NCBI GenBank assembly: GCA_030220185.1
Contig: JASPKZ010010206.1
Coordinates: 1 to 64,000 of the forward strand
Source: Diploptera punctata
Lineage: Eukaryota; Arthropoda; Insecta; Blattodea; Blaberidae
Reading direction: 5' to 3'
DNA: 64,000 nt
Part shown: one piece after another, positions 33,691 through 45,408 of the stretch
How positions within the stretch are numbered: the first letter of the stretch is position 1
Layout: each line of letters starts with the position of its first letter
The notes under the pieces: model-generated
What the model was told of the DNA's origin: nothing
The model's database searches: none
What the model saw: the letters and a program-made list of their open reading frames with translations, nothing else
Position numbers and translations under genes: made by a program

Positions 33691-34734
33691 CAAGGGACAG
33701 ATGCATGGGCCGATGAAGAGCTAATAATTAATCAAATGAATTACTGCAAGCAAATTAGCAGTGCGAATAATAAATTCTCCACGTGACTAATTACAAAAAA
33801 GTAATATTTTGATGTGTTAATCATATAGGATGGCATTTGTTCAGAACCAACAAATTGTAAGATGGATTCTGACTATTATTATGATATTTACAATACATAC
33901 TTCAGGTGATTATTAGTTACATTATTGTTTTAATTCTCCTCTGAACCCATGTTATGACAGTCGAAAGGACAAGCTACATGACTAATACACCAACAACGCC
34001 TTACTCTGTAATAAGTAGGGCTCAGAAGTTGAGGACCTATAAAATACCTTTAAAAATATCTCAAGAATGTCCCTAAAAACTGAAAAAGACGTAAAAACGC
34101 AATTAAAATTAAATGATAATTTTAGTTACAACTTCATTTATAATGAATATAATAAAATATTTTTAAAAAGTACAATTTTCTAGTGAAATGCATTATAAGT
34201 TGCGAAAAAAAATTGGTTAATGAAAATGCATCTTCTTTCGTACTTTTTTTAATTCAACACGATTTGAGAAAGAAATTATGTGTTCATTAAAAAGAAAATT
34301 CTTGGAGAATTTACGTAGAATGTAGGATTTTTCCCACCTAGAATGAATTCAGCGAACCCGCAATGAATATTCAGGCGGTCAGTAGGCTGGTTAAAAATAA
34401 AGGGATGTTTCGTGAAGGTTCAATAATTTCCCGCGGAACAAAAATACTTGCAATGTGTAAATTCTTTTGAAAGTCAAGCTAGAAAGTGTTTTTAAAATAA
34501 GTTTGGAATTGAGACGAGACTCTGCTCATTTTTTAATTATACAAGTGTTATGAGCGTGAACTCAAAAACTATTTGACCGATTTAATTGTTTTTTTTTCTC
34601 CAACATTTAAATAATGCCGAGAGCACTAAGGGCTGATATGGCGATAGAAAAACTAACTTATACGGAACATATTACCGTACGTACAATAAGCCGGAGCTGA
34701 AAAAAAGGGGCATCAGTGCACTAAAATGTAGCTT
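33691..34734. other. AT-rich spacer, no gene
   Basis: Nothing recognisable on either strand. Confidence 0.4.
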
Positions 34735-35480
34735 TTTGGACGCTTAAATGGCTTATGCTGCCTAAACCACAACAAATACAATAAATTAATGTACACAGAA
34801 TTGAATATCTAAAAAAAATCTACAAAAAAAATAGTCCGCGATAGCATATTACTATATTTTACGGATAACTCACAACAACCTTTTTGTCTTTCGGTTCATG
34901 TAGGTCTATGCCAAGATTGCGATAAGTAGATTTCCGGGCAACGTCGGGTAATCAGCACGTACTTACTTACTCACTGGCACTATCGAACTCGTAAGTCCAT
35001 GGCCGCGCGGACATAAGCTCTCCATACATCCCTATCCTGAGCTAATGCTTTCCAATCATTCCCTAAATAATCTACTTCCCTCAAATCATAGTTAATGCTA
35101 TTCTCCCACCTCATTCTTGGTCTACCAACTGGCCGTTTTCCCTCTGGCTTTCCTACAAGAAGCTTCCATGCAAGTCTCCCATTCCCCATACGTGCAACAT
35201 GTCCTGCCCATCGCAGTCTACGAGACTTAACTGTTCTTATAATATATCTGGCTTCCTCTAAAGACCACGTAGTTCATTGTTATGCAGTCTTCTCCATTCA
35301 CCTGTCTGTTCATTTCTCTTTGGTCGAAAAAAATTCCTAAGTACTTTATTCTCGAATACTTGTACGTGGTATTTTAAATAATTACGATATAAATTTATAA
35401 TTTTTTTCTTTTTACTTGTTCAACTAAACATAACACACTTTTAATTTATTTATATGTACCAGTGCACACCGGGTATTTGC
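34735..35480 (-). repeat. dispersed repeat (as 5085/6800) split by a LINE
   Basis: 34735-34955 matches the reverse of 6770-6900 (GGACGCTTAAATGGCTTATG, GTACACAGAATTGAAT) and ends in a CGGGCAACGTCGGGTA terminus. A second similar terminus, CACACCGGGTATTTGCTGG, occurs at 35463-35481 beyond the inserted LINE fragment. Confidence 0.5.
34956..35365 (-). pseudogene. RTE-type LINE, 3' end only
   Basis: The tail (TTAC repeat) is at 34956-34972. Open frame 35189-34980 encodes GNGRLAWKLLVGKPEGKRPV, RPRMRWENSINYDLREVDY and ends at the family's usual stop. The remainder toward 35365 has indels. About 410 bp, 5'-truncated. Confidence 0.9.
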
Positions 35481-35933
35481 TGGTTTATTATAATTCTATC
35501 CAGAATTGTAATTGTAAAGGTTATTGAGAGATATAAATACCTAAGTAAAATCATATTACAGCAGGATGTCCTATACAGTGTAACGTGAAGTCAGTATTAT
35601 GTTTTTTACGTAGATAATTCCACGCTTATAAGAACACGTATCAATATACGAGTATATTGTAATTATTCAGCCAAGCATGGGATTTGTGTGATAGACGTAT
35701 ATCAATGTGATATATCATTATTATGTTCTTTCAGACTGATCTCTCCTGAAACAATGCTATTAGATTCCAAGTCTATACCCCCGCTCCGTCATCTTATACA
35801 CTGCCTAAGTACTATATTCCAGTTATATTGAATATATACAATATCTTATATAGTCTTACCCTAAAACCAGGTTACTGAATTTTCTCTCTCTGTCTCTCTC
35901 TTGTGGCTGGTATTTTAACAAACTATAAATTAT

Positions 35934-36106
35934 AGTCTGTTTTCTCCAAAGAAGGAAGGATCCGGCACTATACAACTTTCCCCTTTCTAAGGCAGAGTTT
36001 GTGATAGGACATTTCACAACCCTCCTTAAACATCGTTGACTTTTCTTCTCTCTTCGTGTTGAAACGAGTTAGCGGTATCCTCCCTTCCTTAGAAAAAATA
36101 AACTGT
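35934..36106. repeat. MITE-like inverted repeat
   Basis: 35934-35966 pairs imperfectly with 36072-36106 (cores GAAGGAAGGAT and ATCCTCCCTTCCTT). 173 bp, no ORF. Confidence 0.5.
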
Positions 36107-36296
36107 AATTATTTAAGGACGTTTCAGTTAGAAATTAGTATAAAAGTTCCAGCCAGTTAAACTCGTAAGTTATCTAATGAAAGTCTCCATCATTTTACAT
36201 TAAAATCTTCATTCCCGGATTTATTTAATGATAATCTAACGATATATTTATCATTTTTTAATCCTCCTGAAGTCCTGATACATAAATTTCTATGCA

Positions 36297-36298
<2 letters not shown>

Positions 36299-36322
<24 letters not shown>
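36299..36322. repeat. (TA)n microsatellite
   Basis: About 12 TA units. Confidence 0.9.
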
Positions 36323-36328
<6 letters not shown>

Positions 36329-36411
36329 GAAAGTTCTCTTGGGTATTCTGCGTCATGGATTCGAAGATGGCCTCTGGCCACTGATTCCGACGGTTCGATA
36401 TGATCCCACAT

Positions 36412-36732
36412 CCATCTGTCCGAGGGCAGGTCCTTCACTGCAATCATAGGATTTTCATGCTATGCTTGCAGCTTTACTAGGGAATCCTAGGTGTGGTAGC
36501 TTCCCGTTCCTTTCCACACCGGTGAAGGATGATGATTAATGATGATTATAAAGATGATGGCCATATGATTTCGGGGACCGTTTGGGCCTTAAAGTTTTCC
36601 TGACATTTGTCTTACAGGTGAGGAAAAAAACCCGATAAAAACCTCACCCAGAAAAACTGTCCCGACCGGGGATCGAACCCGGGCCCGCTGCGTGACAAGG
36701 CAACACGCTACCTCGAGACCACTGCGGTGAAC
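36412..36732 (-). mobile_element. SINE S1a with 10-bp target duplication
   Basis: Flanked by GATCCCACAT at 36402-36411 and 36733-36742. Head at the high end (GATCGAACCCGGG). Body and 3' part match 21800-22136 closely. Confidence 0.9.
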
Positions 36733-36791
36733 GATCCCACATGTCATTATCAATTAATAATAGGTTTGAGTTACTGGTGTAGGTCTTATAT

Positions 36792-37060
36792 AGTAAAGTA
36801 AAGTAAGTAAAGTGATCCCACAACCGGCCTCAGGAGACCTTTGGGGTAGTGGGAGGTTAAGGCTCCCACTTTTTCTAGACAATCGGCACTTTTATGTCAG
36901 CCGGGTTGTCAGCCCTGCGTGACGGCCCCAGAACAGCCGTCTGGTACTCATTTCCGTTAGAGGCTGAGTCGACCCCAGGGCCATAGTGCCGCCAGAGGGT
37001 TTGGGTCAGTTTAAAAATCCTGACCCCAACGGGACTTGAACCCTCGACCCTCCGGCTACC
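36792..37060 (-). repeat. SINE S4
   Basis: tRNA-like head on the minus strand (box B complement GGGACTTGAACCC), a body with CCCTCTGGCGGCACTATGG and CGTCACGCAGGGCTGAC read on that strand, and an AAAGTAAAGT-type tail at the low end. Same family as 57287-57562. A TA repeat follows at 37089-37110. Confidence 0.85.
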
Positions 37061-37111
37061 ATAGACAATTACAATATAACATAGGGGCATATATATATAT
37101 ATATATATATT

Positions 37112-37848
37112 AACTGGACAAATGTTTGCATGTACTGGGATAAGGCCTTGAAAAATGTCCAGCAGATTGGACATCAGCACTAAGGGGGATAATAATCCGT
37201 ATTTAATATTGATCAAATATATTCCGCATAGAAAATAATCTCTATAAAATCTTTGTATATTCCATGTTATATTTTAAAATACATCTGTTTTCTCTTGTAA
37301 AAACAGATATTAAGTTTATTTTTGAAAATATTATACTCAGAAATTATCGTTAATTGAGGTGAATATAAATTATGTCTCATCAAAATCTATTAGACTTAGC
37401 CTACATGTATAACTGTGTATTAAAATATTTCTGCATTTCATAATTGTCGTGTAAATGCCATTAAAATTTTGTATAAATACGTTCTACCATAAAAACCACG
37501 ACAGTAAAATACAGTGCATTTAAAAAGTGATGGTCCAAAATATAGAAATGAGAAGTAAAAATGAAAATGCATGGGTCTAGAAATCGACCGGTTAGCAGTT
37601 TTCATTTTTTTTATGGCTGAAGCTCACAAATAAATAAGTACGAATTCTAACAAAAGTGACAATTTTATCAATTATAAGAGATAGGCACAGAATTCACGTA
37701 GGAACAAAAACAACCACAAGATATCCAATACACATTTGTCCACAAATTAACTATTAATAAATTCGTTATTTACACGCTCCTAGTATATAATTATATTGGG
37801 GTCTGATAATTGCATTTGGGACGGTTATTATGGGAGAAATATATATGT
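37112..37848. other. AT-rich spacer, no gene
   Basis: Nothing recognisable. Confidence 0.4.
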
Positions 37849-38007
37849 ATAGGGAGAGAGAGAAAGAGATAAAGAGAGAGAGAGAAAGAGAGATAAAGAG
37901 AGAGAGAAAGTAGAGAGAAAGAGCAAGAGAGAGAGAGAGAAAGAGAGAAGAGAGAAAGAGAGAGAAAGAGAGAGAAAGAGAGAGACAGAGAGAGGGAGAG
38001 AGAGAAG

Positions 38008-38040
<33 letters not shown>

Positions 38041-38116
38041 AGAGAGAAGGAGAGAGAAGATAGAGATAGAGAGAGAGGAGGAGAGAGATAGAGAGAGAGG
38101 AGAGAGAGAGAGAGAA

Positions 38117-38163
<47 letters not shown>
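37849..38163. repeat. long GA-rich polypurine tract
   Basis: About 315 bp almost purely A and G on the plus strand (GAGA and GAAAGAGA units, only rare T or C), ending in a pure GA run of about 50 bp. Downstream of receptor exon 3 and, if the gene continues left, inside its next intron. Confidence 0.95.
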
Positions 38164-38168
<5 letters not shown>

Positions 38169-38869
38169 TTCTGTGTTTAATTGTGCAGAAAAAAAAAACC
38201 CATATAGTAGGAGGTATATCTAAGAAAACATTAGTTCAGTCTTTTATGCTTTATGCGCGGTGAATTAAGGTTTAAGAAATAAAAGGTGAATTTCTGCAAT
38301 CACATTTTTTACATTTAAAATATATATTGATGTAAAAGTTTAATCAGAAGCTAATTTAGGCCTACTTTAATTTTGATATTGTAATCCAGAGGTCAGTATC
38401 GTTACAATGGATAGTAGAATTACCCGAAACCTATGACGTGAGTCGAGTGTAGAGTTGCGTTAGGTTCTAGCTCAAGTGTCAAAGTTTTGAAATCAACTCC
38501 TGGTTTATCAGAGGGACCTTGTGATTCTTGGAGTTTGCACTTGAATGTTTTGATAAATTAAGATAAAATTAAAGCTGCTTTTGTTGGAATTAATACTTGA
38601 TGTTCAGTAAGCTCCAACAAGGCAACTATGAAGATCTCGTAACTGATTAATTTCCGAAACCCATGGAAAACGTTTTTCCTTGTCTTTCTCTACATTTGAG
38701 CGTATTATAAACAACCGCGTCAAATGTCTTGAAAATTATTTCCCCCCCCACACAAGGAGATTGAAACGTCGACTTGTTTAACTGAGATAACGATTAATTA
38801 TTGTTGTTTTTATTAACTACTCTCAGGGAATACTATTTATACAAACATATTAAATATTCAGCAACATAC
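38164..38869. other. presumed start of receptor intron 3, no repeat recognised
   Basis: Follows the GTATGT donor of exon 3. No recognisable exon for TM3 in this stretch. Confidence 0.4.
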
Positions 38870-39378
38870 CTATAGTGACACACAAAGTTGATCCAAGGAT
38901 CGGCATAATCGGCACAACTCCCAGGAAGAGATAGGCCACTAGGAGACTTGAGGTATGTCCCATCAGATACTTGGCGTGCAACCCCGCTCTCAGTTCGGGC
39001 AAAAACATGTAGAGAAGTAGAGTGGCTGTGAGGAACACGGCATCCACTAGTAACATGACTCCATATACAGCTCTCCTGTCTGTAGGGTTGGTTTTCCCTT
39101 GCCACTTCTTGCAATACACCACATTAGGAATGTGACCGCCATCTTCATATCTTGTAGTGTCCCAACAGTATTCTTCGAGAGGAACAGGTTCTTTGAACGC
39201 ATGGCTCGCGATTCTACCATCTTCCAGGAACCAAAAGTGGAGAGGTGACTCGGGGGTGGGATTGAGTATGTAGACGCCCTCGCCACTACACTTGGGACGA
39301 CCGAATAACTGGAAGTGTTCTGGGGTGTCACCGATGAATGATGGTCGCCAGTTGATGTCAGTTTCACTTATAACACAG
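38870..39378 (-). CDS. mthl: methuselah-like GPCR, exon 3 (ectodomain C-part, TM1 and TM2)
   Basis: 169 full codons after an acceptor (ATATCCTCAG) and before a donor (ATAG|GTATGT). The first base completes the Ser codon from exon 2. Residues about 144-235 carry the second half of the Mth ectodomain: a KCSGEGVYIL segment, a FWFLEDGRI element, EYCWDT and VYCKKW, with cysteines at about 145, 174, 215 and 233. TM1 spans about residues 247-273 (rich in VMLLVDAVFL-type hydrophobics) and TM2 about 287-309. The short loop between them, with HAKYLMGHTSS, is typical of class B/Mth receptors. The exon is intact. After the donor the frame soon meets a stop, as expected for an intron. A following exon for TM3 was looked for and not recognised. 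Confidence 0.92.
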
Positions 39379-39944
39379 CTGAGGATATGAAGTATTAAAA
39401 AAAATAAAGCCCTGTTTTCAGGTAAAATGCATTTTAAATTGTTTAATATCTGGCACGTGTTTTATTAACTTTTATCTACATATAAAATATAAAAAAAGTC
39501 TTGAAATGTGACGATTTAACTAAATTATTAAAATATTATTAGAAGATCAAATAATTTCTTGAGAACGATTTTGAAATTAATTTATTTCGTAAATTTAAGA
39601 TATGTGCTTATATAAACCTGAATTGCAATCTCTATATTCAGAGGCTTCTTTGATAAAGCAGAAGTTTGTGGTATAGACTACTGTTTTGTTTTATTTGGAG
39701 TATGAAACGGTACATTTTCAGTCATGGGTTTTTATTCGAAATATTATTTCCTCAGTCATCTCACCAGCTCCAACGAATTTGTAAATGAGAATTTCGAAAC
39801 AACCTGTAGGCCTATATAGCCTACCCTTCGGCTTTCTTTAAAAAGTTTCAGTATTTAGAGAGGAAGTTAGTATGGTATAACTGACGTGAACATATACCCT
39901 ATTTGTTTTATTTATTTATTTAGTTCTCCGTGATGTGACAGATC

Positions 39945-40326
39945 TAGAAGCCCAGGTTCTTACGAGCTGGTTGCTGATCTGATAGTCACATGTGTAAATC
40001 AAGTGGACGATAATCCGACCAGTATAGGGGTGACATGTATCAGCCATAATATCAGGTTTTCCAATGTGCAGCCGCTACGATTAAATATTTCATTTGAGGC
40101 TAATCTTGTTACATAAATAAATAGAACAAGTATACCCCCAAAAAAATTAAGAATAAAATTATTGTAGCTACCCATATTCCTCAATAATCTGGGGGGGGGG
40201 GCACCTGTCCCATATTGGCCGAAATTCCATGCGAAAATTTCTTTCCCCCATTGGTAATCGAATCAGCGCAGATCCAATAGTTCTGAACCACGTCATGATG
40301 CTTAAACTGCTTGGATATTGCGGGAC
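39945..40326 (-). repeat. SINE S2 in receptor intron 2, with an internal insertion
   Basis: The S2 3' part lies at 39945-40080 (GGGGTGACATGTATCAGCC) and the 5' tRNA-like head at 40195-40326 (TGTCCCATATTGGCCGAAAT, box B complement TAATCGAATC). About 85 bp of unrelated AT-rich DNA sits between, plus a G run of about 11. Confidence 0.75.
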
Positions 40327-40569
40327 ATCCTAAAATTAATATGTTGCAAGTAGGCCTACTAAGAGTTCAGTACGTGAAGAGGTCCTACATCAAATTTCGT
40401 AGTCTAATCTTCACTACAGCAAGCACTCAATATGACTGTTCATTGTAAGACATCCTTCTGTTCTGGATCTGAGGAAATCGCATTATTTTGAACACCCCTG
40501 GTTCTTTACGGATTTCCAAAGAAGTACAAAATCTCGCTCGTACAGAGTGTTAACATGATATATTTGGGG

Positions 40570-40860
40570 TGAGTGTCGGCTGCGGTCATGTTCCTTGCCT
40601 CTAGTCCTAAGGGTCGCGAATTCAAATCCGGCCGAGGTCGATGTTTTTTTAGGATGAAAAAATCCAAGGGATAATTCCTTCGGGAGAGACTTTAAGCCGT
40701 GAGTTTCGATTCTCAAGATTTTCGAGCTCGTTATAGGATCTCAAGTCTGAGAAAAGAGGCATCCTGACTTTCCTCCATATAAGTAGGCCTAATACCTTAA
40801 TTGCGTTCTAGAAGTCTCCTTCAGACCACATGCTAACCACGTGATATCTGGGGAAATCTT
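40570..40860 (+). repeat. SINE S3 in receptor intron 2
   Basis: Head with GGTCATGTTCCTTGCCTCTAG and box B GAATTCAAATCCGG, body ATGAAAAAATCCAAGGGA and GAGACTTTAAGCCGTGAG. The only plus-oriented S3 copy here. Confidence 0.8.
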
Positions 40861-41074
40861 TTTATTGTATCTAAATAAACCCCAAAGGAGCGGCTAGGGC
40901 TTCTACTCCGTATAAAGTATTTTCTGTTCGCGTTACATCTACTATCAATGTTTGTTAAATATGTAAAATCCGTTATACTATTGTTTTTAAAACGTACATA
41001 GGGACTCAAACTTTTGTAGATTTATAGGCCATGTCTTTTAAAATGTCCCTACTGTCAAAATCTGAAGGAAAAGA

Positions 41075-41165
41075 CTGGGGTAATGAGTGAAATGGAGATA
41101 CCGAGACGCGAACTTGGTATCCAGATGTGGAGGGCGAGTGTGTAACTACTTGTGCCACGGTGCCT
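41075..41165 (-). repeat. tRNA-like SINE head fragment
   Basis: Minus strand: CACCGTGGCACAAGTAG (box A-like) and AAGTTCGCGTCTCGG (box B-like). Not a foldable canonical tRNA by eye. No body follows. Confidence 0.4.
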
Positions 41166-41251
41166 CCTAATAAATAATGGAATCTACAAAAATATCATTG
41201 TAAAACATTGAGTGCCAGAAATTAAACAGTGTTAAATGATATCCTACTGAC

Positions 41252-41570
41252 CTGTGATTTCTATCTAGGTGACTGTAAGAATTACAACACTTCTTGATAC
41301 ATGTCACATTAGTACATGGACATAGCACCACCACTTGTACTTCAACTCTTCTGTTTAACACCACATTATCAAAACAGTACGATGACGATGATAATGTCAA
41401 GTTTGCAACACTTTCTTGGTACAGTAATAGGCTACCATCATCCAGTATAGAGAAGGAGTCGGAATCTGCCCTTATAAAGTGATGCCTGCCTTCACACGGT
41501 ACATGTGTTAAGTACTCAGTGCTCAAATTGAAGCTCTGTGCCCATTCGGGCAACCACGAGCTCTTCCGAT
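41252..41570 (-). CDS. mthl: methuselah-like GPCR, exon 2 (cysteine-rich ectodomain)
   Basis: 105 full codons flanked by a TATAG acceptor and an AG|GTCAGT donor (enters in phase 1, leaves in phase 2). It encodes residues 38-142 of the deduced protein. Features are a PCEG motif, an ILDDGSLLL stretch that matches the 'xDGSL' element of Mth ectodomains, and a cysteine cluster CPCTNVTCIKKCC, very like the conserved Cys-Cys knot of the family. N-glycosylation sequons occur at about N52, N94, N125 and N142; the last is completed by the splice. This is the extracellular ligand-binding part of a plasma-membrane receptor. In Drosophila, Mth relatives are linked to stress resistance and lifespan, but the ligand of this paralogue cannot be told from sequence. 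No stops or frameshifts, so it is probably functional. Confidence 0.9.
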
Positions 41571-41799
41571 CTATACAAAATATTACTCTTATTAGGGTTT
41601 CAGTGCTCTTGTTTTAGGAACATAAAATAATTATCATAATATTTTCAAAATGTAAACTTTTTTATATATTTCATTTTCAATATCTTTACCACATCTCAAT
41701 TTATAGGAGTTATACCTCCCATAGGTTAGTATTGTATTGACCAACTGTTTTTAACAGCTCATGATATAATTAGTGTCACATTTCAAATCTGGGAATGAG

Positions 41800-42000
41800 A
41801 TGTTGACAGATTTTGCCCAGAGATCTCTTATTTCAGTCTTGAGGATCTCTTACGTACCGTAAAAATGCGACACGCGACCCAGACTTTACTTCCCTTTCGA
41901 AAGAAACCAAAGAATTTTAAGCCCTTAACATCTGTCGAAACCGACGGGGTTTGAATCACCCCCCAAGGGAATATCAAGCCAATGGACAAGTGTATCAGCT
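41800..42000 (-). repeat. SINE S3, degraded, in receptor intron 1
   Basis: Ordered S3 traces: CAGATTTTGCCCAGAGATCTC, CTTGAGGATCTCTTACG, CGACGGGGTTTGAATC. Heavily diverged. Confidence 0.6.
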
Positions 42001-42204
42001 ATAGGTGGGAACTCTGAACTATTTATTAGACAGACAGTGACAGGTCTCTCTGGATCTGTGGGTAGCAGGACCACAGGGGAACACAAGACAAGGTAAATAA
42101 ATCCACACTTAGGGTACAAATTAAAATAAATCTCGCTAGGAATCGAACCTGGATTGTCAGAGTGGAAGGTAGAAATCCTACTAACCAGGACGAATTAAAG
42201 GTTT

Positions 42205-42748
42205 TGATGGAGTGTCTTGCGTGCTTATATGACCTTGAGAGACTATGCCTGCGGTAGCATTGCTGTCGAAAGGGTTTACCCATGCCGGACAGGTCGGAAG
42301 CGATAAGCCAGACGAAAAAAAGTACTTTCACCAAAAGAGTGACGACCTTTAACCATAAAAATACAATCGTCAAGAAACTCGGACATGGATTCGACTGTGG
42401 TACAATTTTCCGAAGCTAAAAATAATAATCTGCCATTGTGATCTCCGGATAGGGATTACTTCAGAGAATCCATGGAAAATACTCAAAGATAGGAACATGG
42501 AATGTTAGGATATTATATAGTAGTGGGGAAATTATAAATGTTAACACGGGAATAAGTTAATCCTTGGATATAGTTGATTTAAAGGAAGGTAGATGATGGT
42601 CCAGGAGGAGGTAGTCAGGAATCAGGAAGCTTTACATTATAGGGATGCAGCGAGACCAGAATTCGATTTTTTTTAGTTCGAAGGAGGATATTTTCAACTG
42701 TACGAGATGTTACGTTTGTCAACAATAAGATATACAAAATTATAAATA
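42205..42748 (+). pseudogene. old RTE LINE C4, 5' piece
   Basis: Matches C1 5' leader and endonuclease start with many changes: GCCTGCGGTAGCATTGCTG, ACCCATGCCGGAC, AGGAACATGGAATGTTAGGA. It stops at 42748 in the segment that in C1 reads about 27640-27650. The remainder continues at 53850 after the pogo/Tigger insertion. A tRNA-like scrap precedes it (42130-42180). Confidence 0.85.
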
Positions 42749-42902
42749 CAGTCAAAGCGGGGGTTAAGTTCCGCAAATATGCCGCGAATACAGAAACCGC
42801 GAATGTGGAATGGGTATATAGGAGGTACGTTCCAAGGTTACAAAATTAAAAAAAAATATATCAAGATAAAATGAATTAATGAGAGATTTTGAACAATTTA
42901 TA

Positions 42903-43058
42903 TTAATTATTACTGTCAGGCTTAGGCAAAGGCTTAAATAACTTAGTTTTTCTTTTTTCCTGTTTTGCCGCTTTTATAAGGGTTTTCAATTCAGATTGAT
43001 ATTTAGCTGTGATTTCAGCCATAGAATTCCTCATTTTGTCCTCGGATTTCTTGATGAA
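42903..43058 (-). pseudogene. coding-like C-terminal fragment, perhaps pogo/Tigger transposase
   Basis: 51 open codons ending in a stop, Lys-rich, with KSEDKMRNSMAEITAKYQ and KRKTKLFKPLPKPDSNN. An in-frame stop (TGA) lies directly upstream. It is about 155 bp inside the left terminus, where the last codons of a transposase on this strand would sit. I do not recognise a specific family match. Confidence 0.35.
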
Positions 43059-43490
43059 TCATTAACATTGAAACAGCGTGATAAGGATGCAAACGACTCG
43101 CCAACATGTAAATGGTCAAACATTTATATTTTTACTTTAAGCGGCAACACTACTTTTTTTCCGTTTCGGAACTAATTTTCTTTCCTTTTACTCTACATTA
43201 TAAATTGCCAACAAAGCAGAAGAGACACGTGTTACTCAATCATAATTATTGCAATGAATGACAAGTTGAAACAATAAGACACCGATTGTGGCGAGGGCGG
43301 CATTTATAACGGACATAGCAGCACGTGAATTACGGCGGCGGTAGCTTTTAACGACGAACTTTAGACTTAGTGACAATAAGGCTTTTTTACTTTGATATTA
43401 ATTTGTCCATTAGGTTTGAATCGCTCCTTGTATAAAAGCTGTTTGGCACGAGCCTGCAGTAAAAAAAGTTGCCGATGGTTAATAAACTAT

Positions 43491-44050
43491 AGAGCGATTA
43501 CATGAAAATGTCATACCGAGGTGAAATTTTTGAAACTGACGCAGGAATAATTTTATTGGTATGTAAGTATCAAATTTTATAATTCTATAAGATAATGTTT
43601 CAAATGTGTATTATTTTAATCTAATAAAGTGGTAGAACTTGTCCTATTCCAAACCTGAAAAAAATACCCAAAATTTTACAAATTTCTTGTTTAATGATTT
43701 GGTCGTATGAATTCGTTTTATTTCACAAACTCTTTTGTTAAACTATACTTCGATCCTTCTTGGCCATAAATGAAACAACATTATTTGCATTCTATGTACC
43801 TTAAATGTGTCTTATAGTTGTTAACTTCTAATTTATGATCAGTCAGTCAGTCAGTCACTGAAAACGTATAAAATTACTGTACACAACATAACAATTGAGG
43901 GATTAAGATTTCCTCTTGTATTCTACGTTATCGGTACACAACTAACAAAAAAGTATTGATGACATTTTCTTGTAAAGTCATTACTTTTCCCGCTGGAGTC
44001 CCGTGACTGACTGACTTTTTGTCCTCTCACTTATATTGCTAATACGCATG
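43491..44050. repeat. tandem duplication, unit 1
   Basis: Collinear with 44213-44765 at about three-quarters identity by eye: AGAGCGATTACATGAAAATG, AACTCTTTTGTTA, AACTAACAAAAAAG, CCCGTGACTG, ATTGCTAATACGC. It contains a CAGTCAGTCAGTCAGTCAC run at 43842-43860. No ORF. Confidence 0.85.
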
Positions 44051-44212
44051 ACGCAGTCAGTTGCTTGCTGGACTCCGCTGTGTGTTAACATAAACATGGT
44101 TTAGAAATCTGGTAGACTGTTCGGCTCAGCTGTTTCATAAAATAATTACTGACCCTTCTTATTTGACAATTTGAGCTAAAAGGAAAGGCAGTTAGCGGAA
44201 GGATTTAAATGT

Positions 44213-44765
44213 AGAGTGATTCCATGAAAATGTCATACCGAAGTTAAAATTTTGAAATTGGCGCAGGAGTAGTTTTTTCGATGGGATATACTTTTTTACA
44301 GATGCAATTTTCTGATTCTAGAAGTTAATGTTTGAAATACGGATTATTTTGATCTAAAATTAATAGTAGAACATGACATATTCCGAACCTGAAAACACAT
44401 GTAAAATTAAACGAAATTTTGTTTTACGATTTCACTGTATACATTTGTTTTGTTTCACTGACTCTTTTGTTATACCATATTTCGGTCCTTCCTGATCATA
44501 AATGTAATACTATTAATTGTATTATAATATTGTAGATAATTTAAATGCGCCCTATAATTATTAAGGTAAAGCTACAGTCAGTCACATAAAACACAAACAT
44601 TATTGTACACAATACGATAATTGTTGGATTCAAATTTCCTCTGGGATTCTGCGTTATCGGTGTATAACTAACAAAAAAGCATTAACGACATTGTCTTGTA
44701 AAGTAATTACGTTTCCCGCTAGAATCCCGTGACTGGCTTTTTTTTTATATTGCTAATACGCTATA
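44213..44765. repeat. tandem duplication, unit 2
   Basis: Second unit, about 160 bp after the first. A shorter CAGTCAGTCAC run lies at the matching place (about 44575). Confidence 0.85.
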
Positions 44766-45393
44766 GATGCGATTGGCGGCCGGGTATAAAGGATGGCATG
44801 GAAATATTTAAAGTGAGGAAAGAAGATTCAAAGTGCTGCTGAATTCTGTAAAATCGTAAGTAGTAAAACTAAAATAATAGTTCAGGAGGTGACACTAAAT
44901 GAGGTAGAAGAAGGGAAGAGATTTTTAGAAAAGCGATTTCAACATCTTGCAGCTATTCCGACAACTCATATGGAGTTCACCATGTGAAAATGTTGAAGCC
45001 GTATGTTATTGAATATGCACAACTTTCAAATGAGCAATAAGTGCGAAAAATTCACAAGTTTCGTGTGTGAAAGAACATTATATTTTTATTAGTGGCATTT
45101 AAATAATTCTTCATTATGCGATTCTTCATTATATAAGTTATTAAGTGAGTCACTAGAGCACTGTGTGTATCGCAATTAAAAACAAGTACGCGGATCTTAC
45201 GTTTTAGAAAATGTGTGTGTGGGCGTTCTTGAACTTAAAAGGTTCTCGCATTAGTTTGACCTTTCACATGCCATGTGTGTCGTATTATTTCGGAGATCCA
45301 CATGCTATGTTACCACAGTTCCATTATTGTGCTAGCATTGCACTTTGTGTAACAGAGTCATGCATGTTGATTGCAACAACAGTTTTAAATCAT
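44766..45393. other. spacer inside the pogo/Tigger-like insertion
   Basis: Nothing firmly recognisable. The open frame at 45211-45420 has no family features and runs into the LINE insertion. Confidence 0.4.
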
Positions 45394-45408
45394 ATGAAGT
45401 TACTTGTA

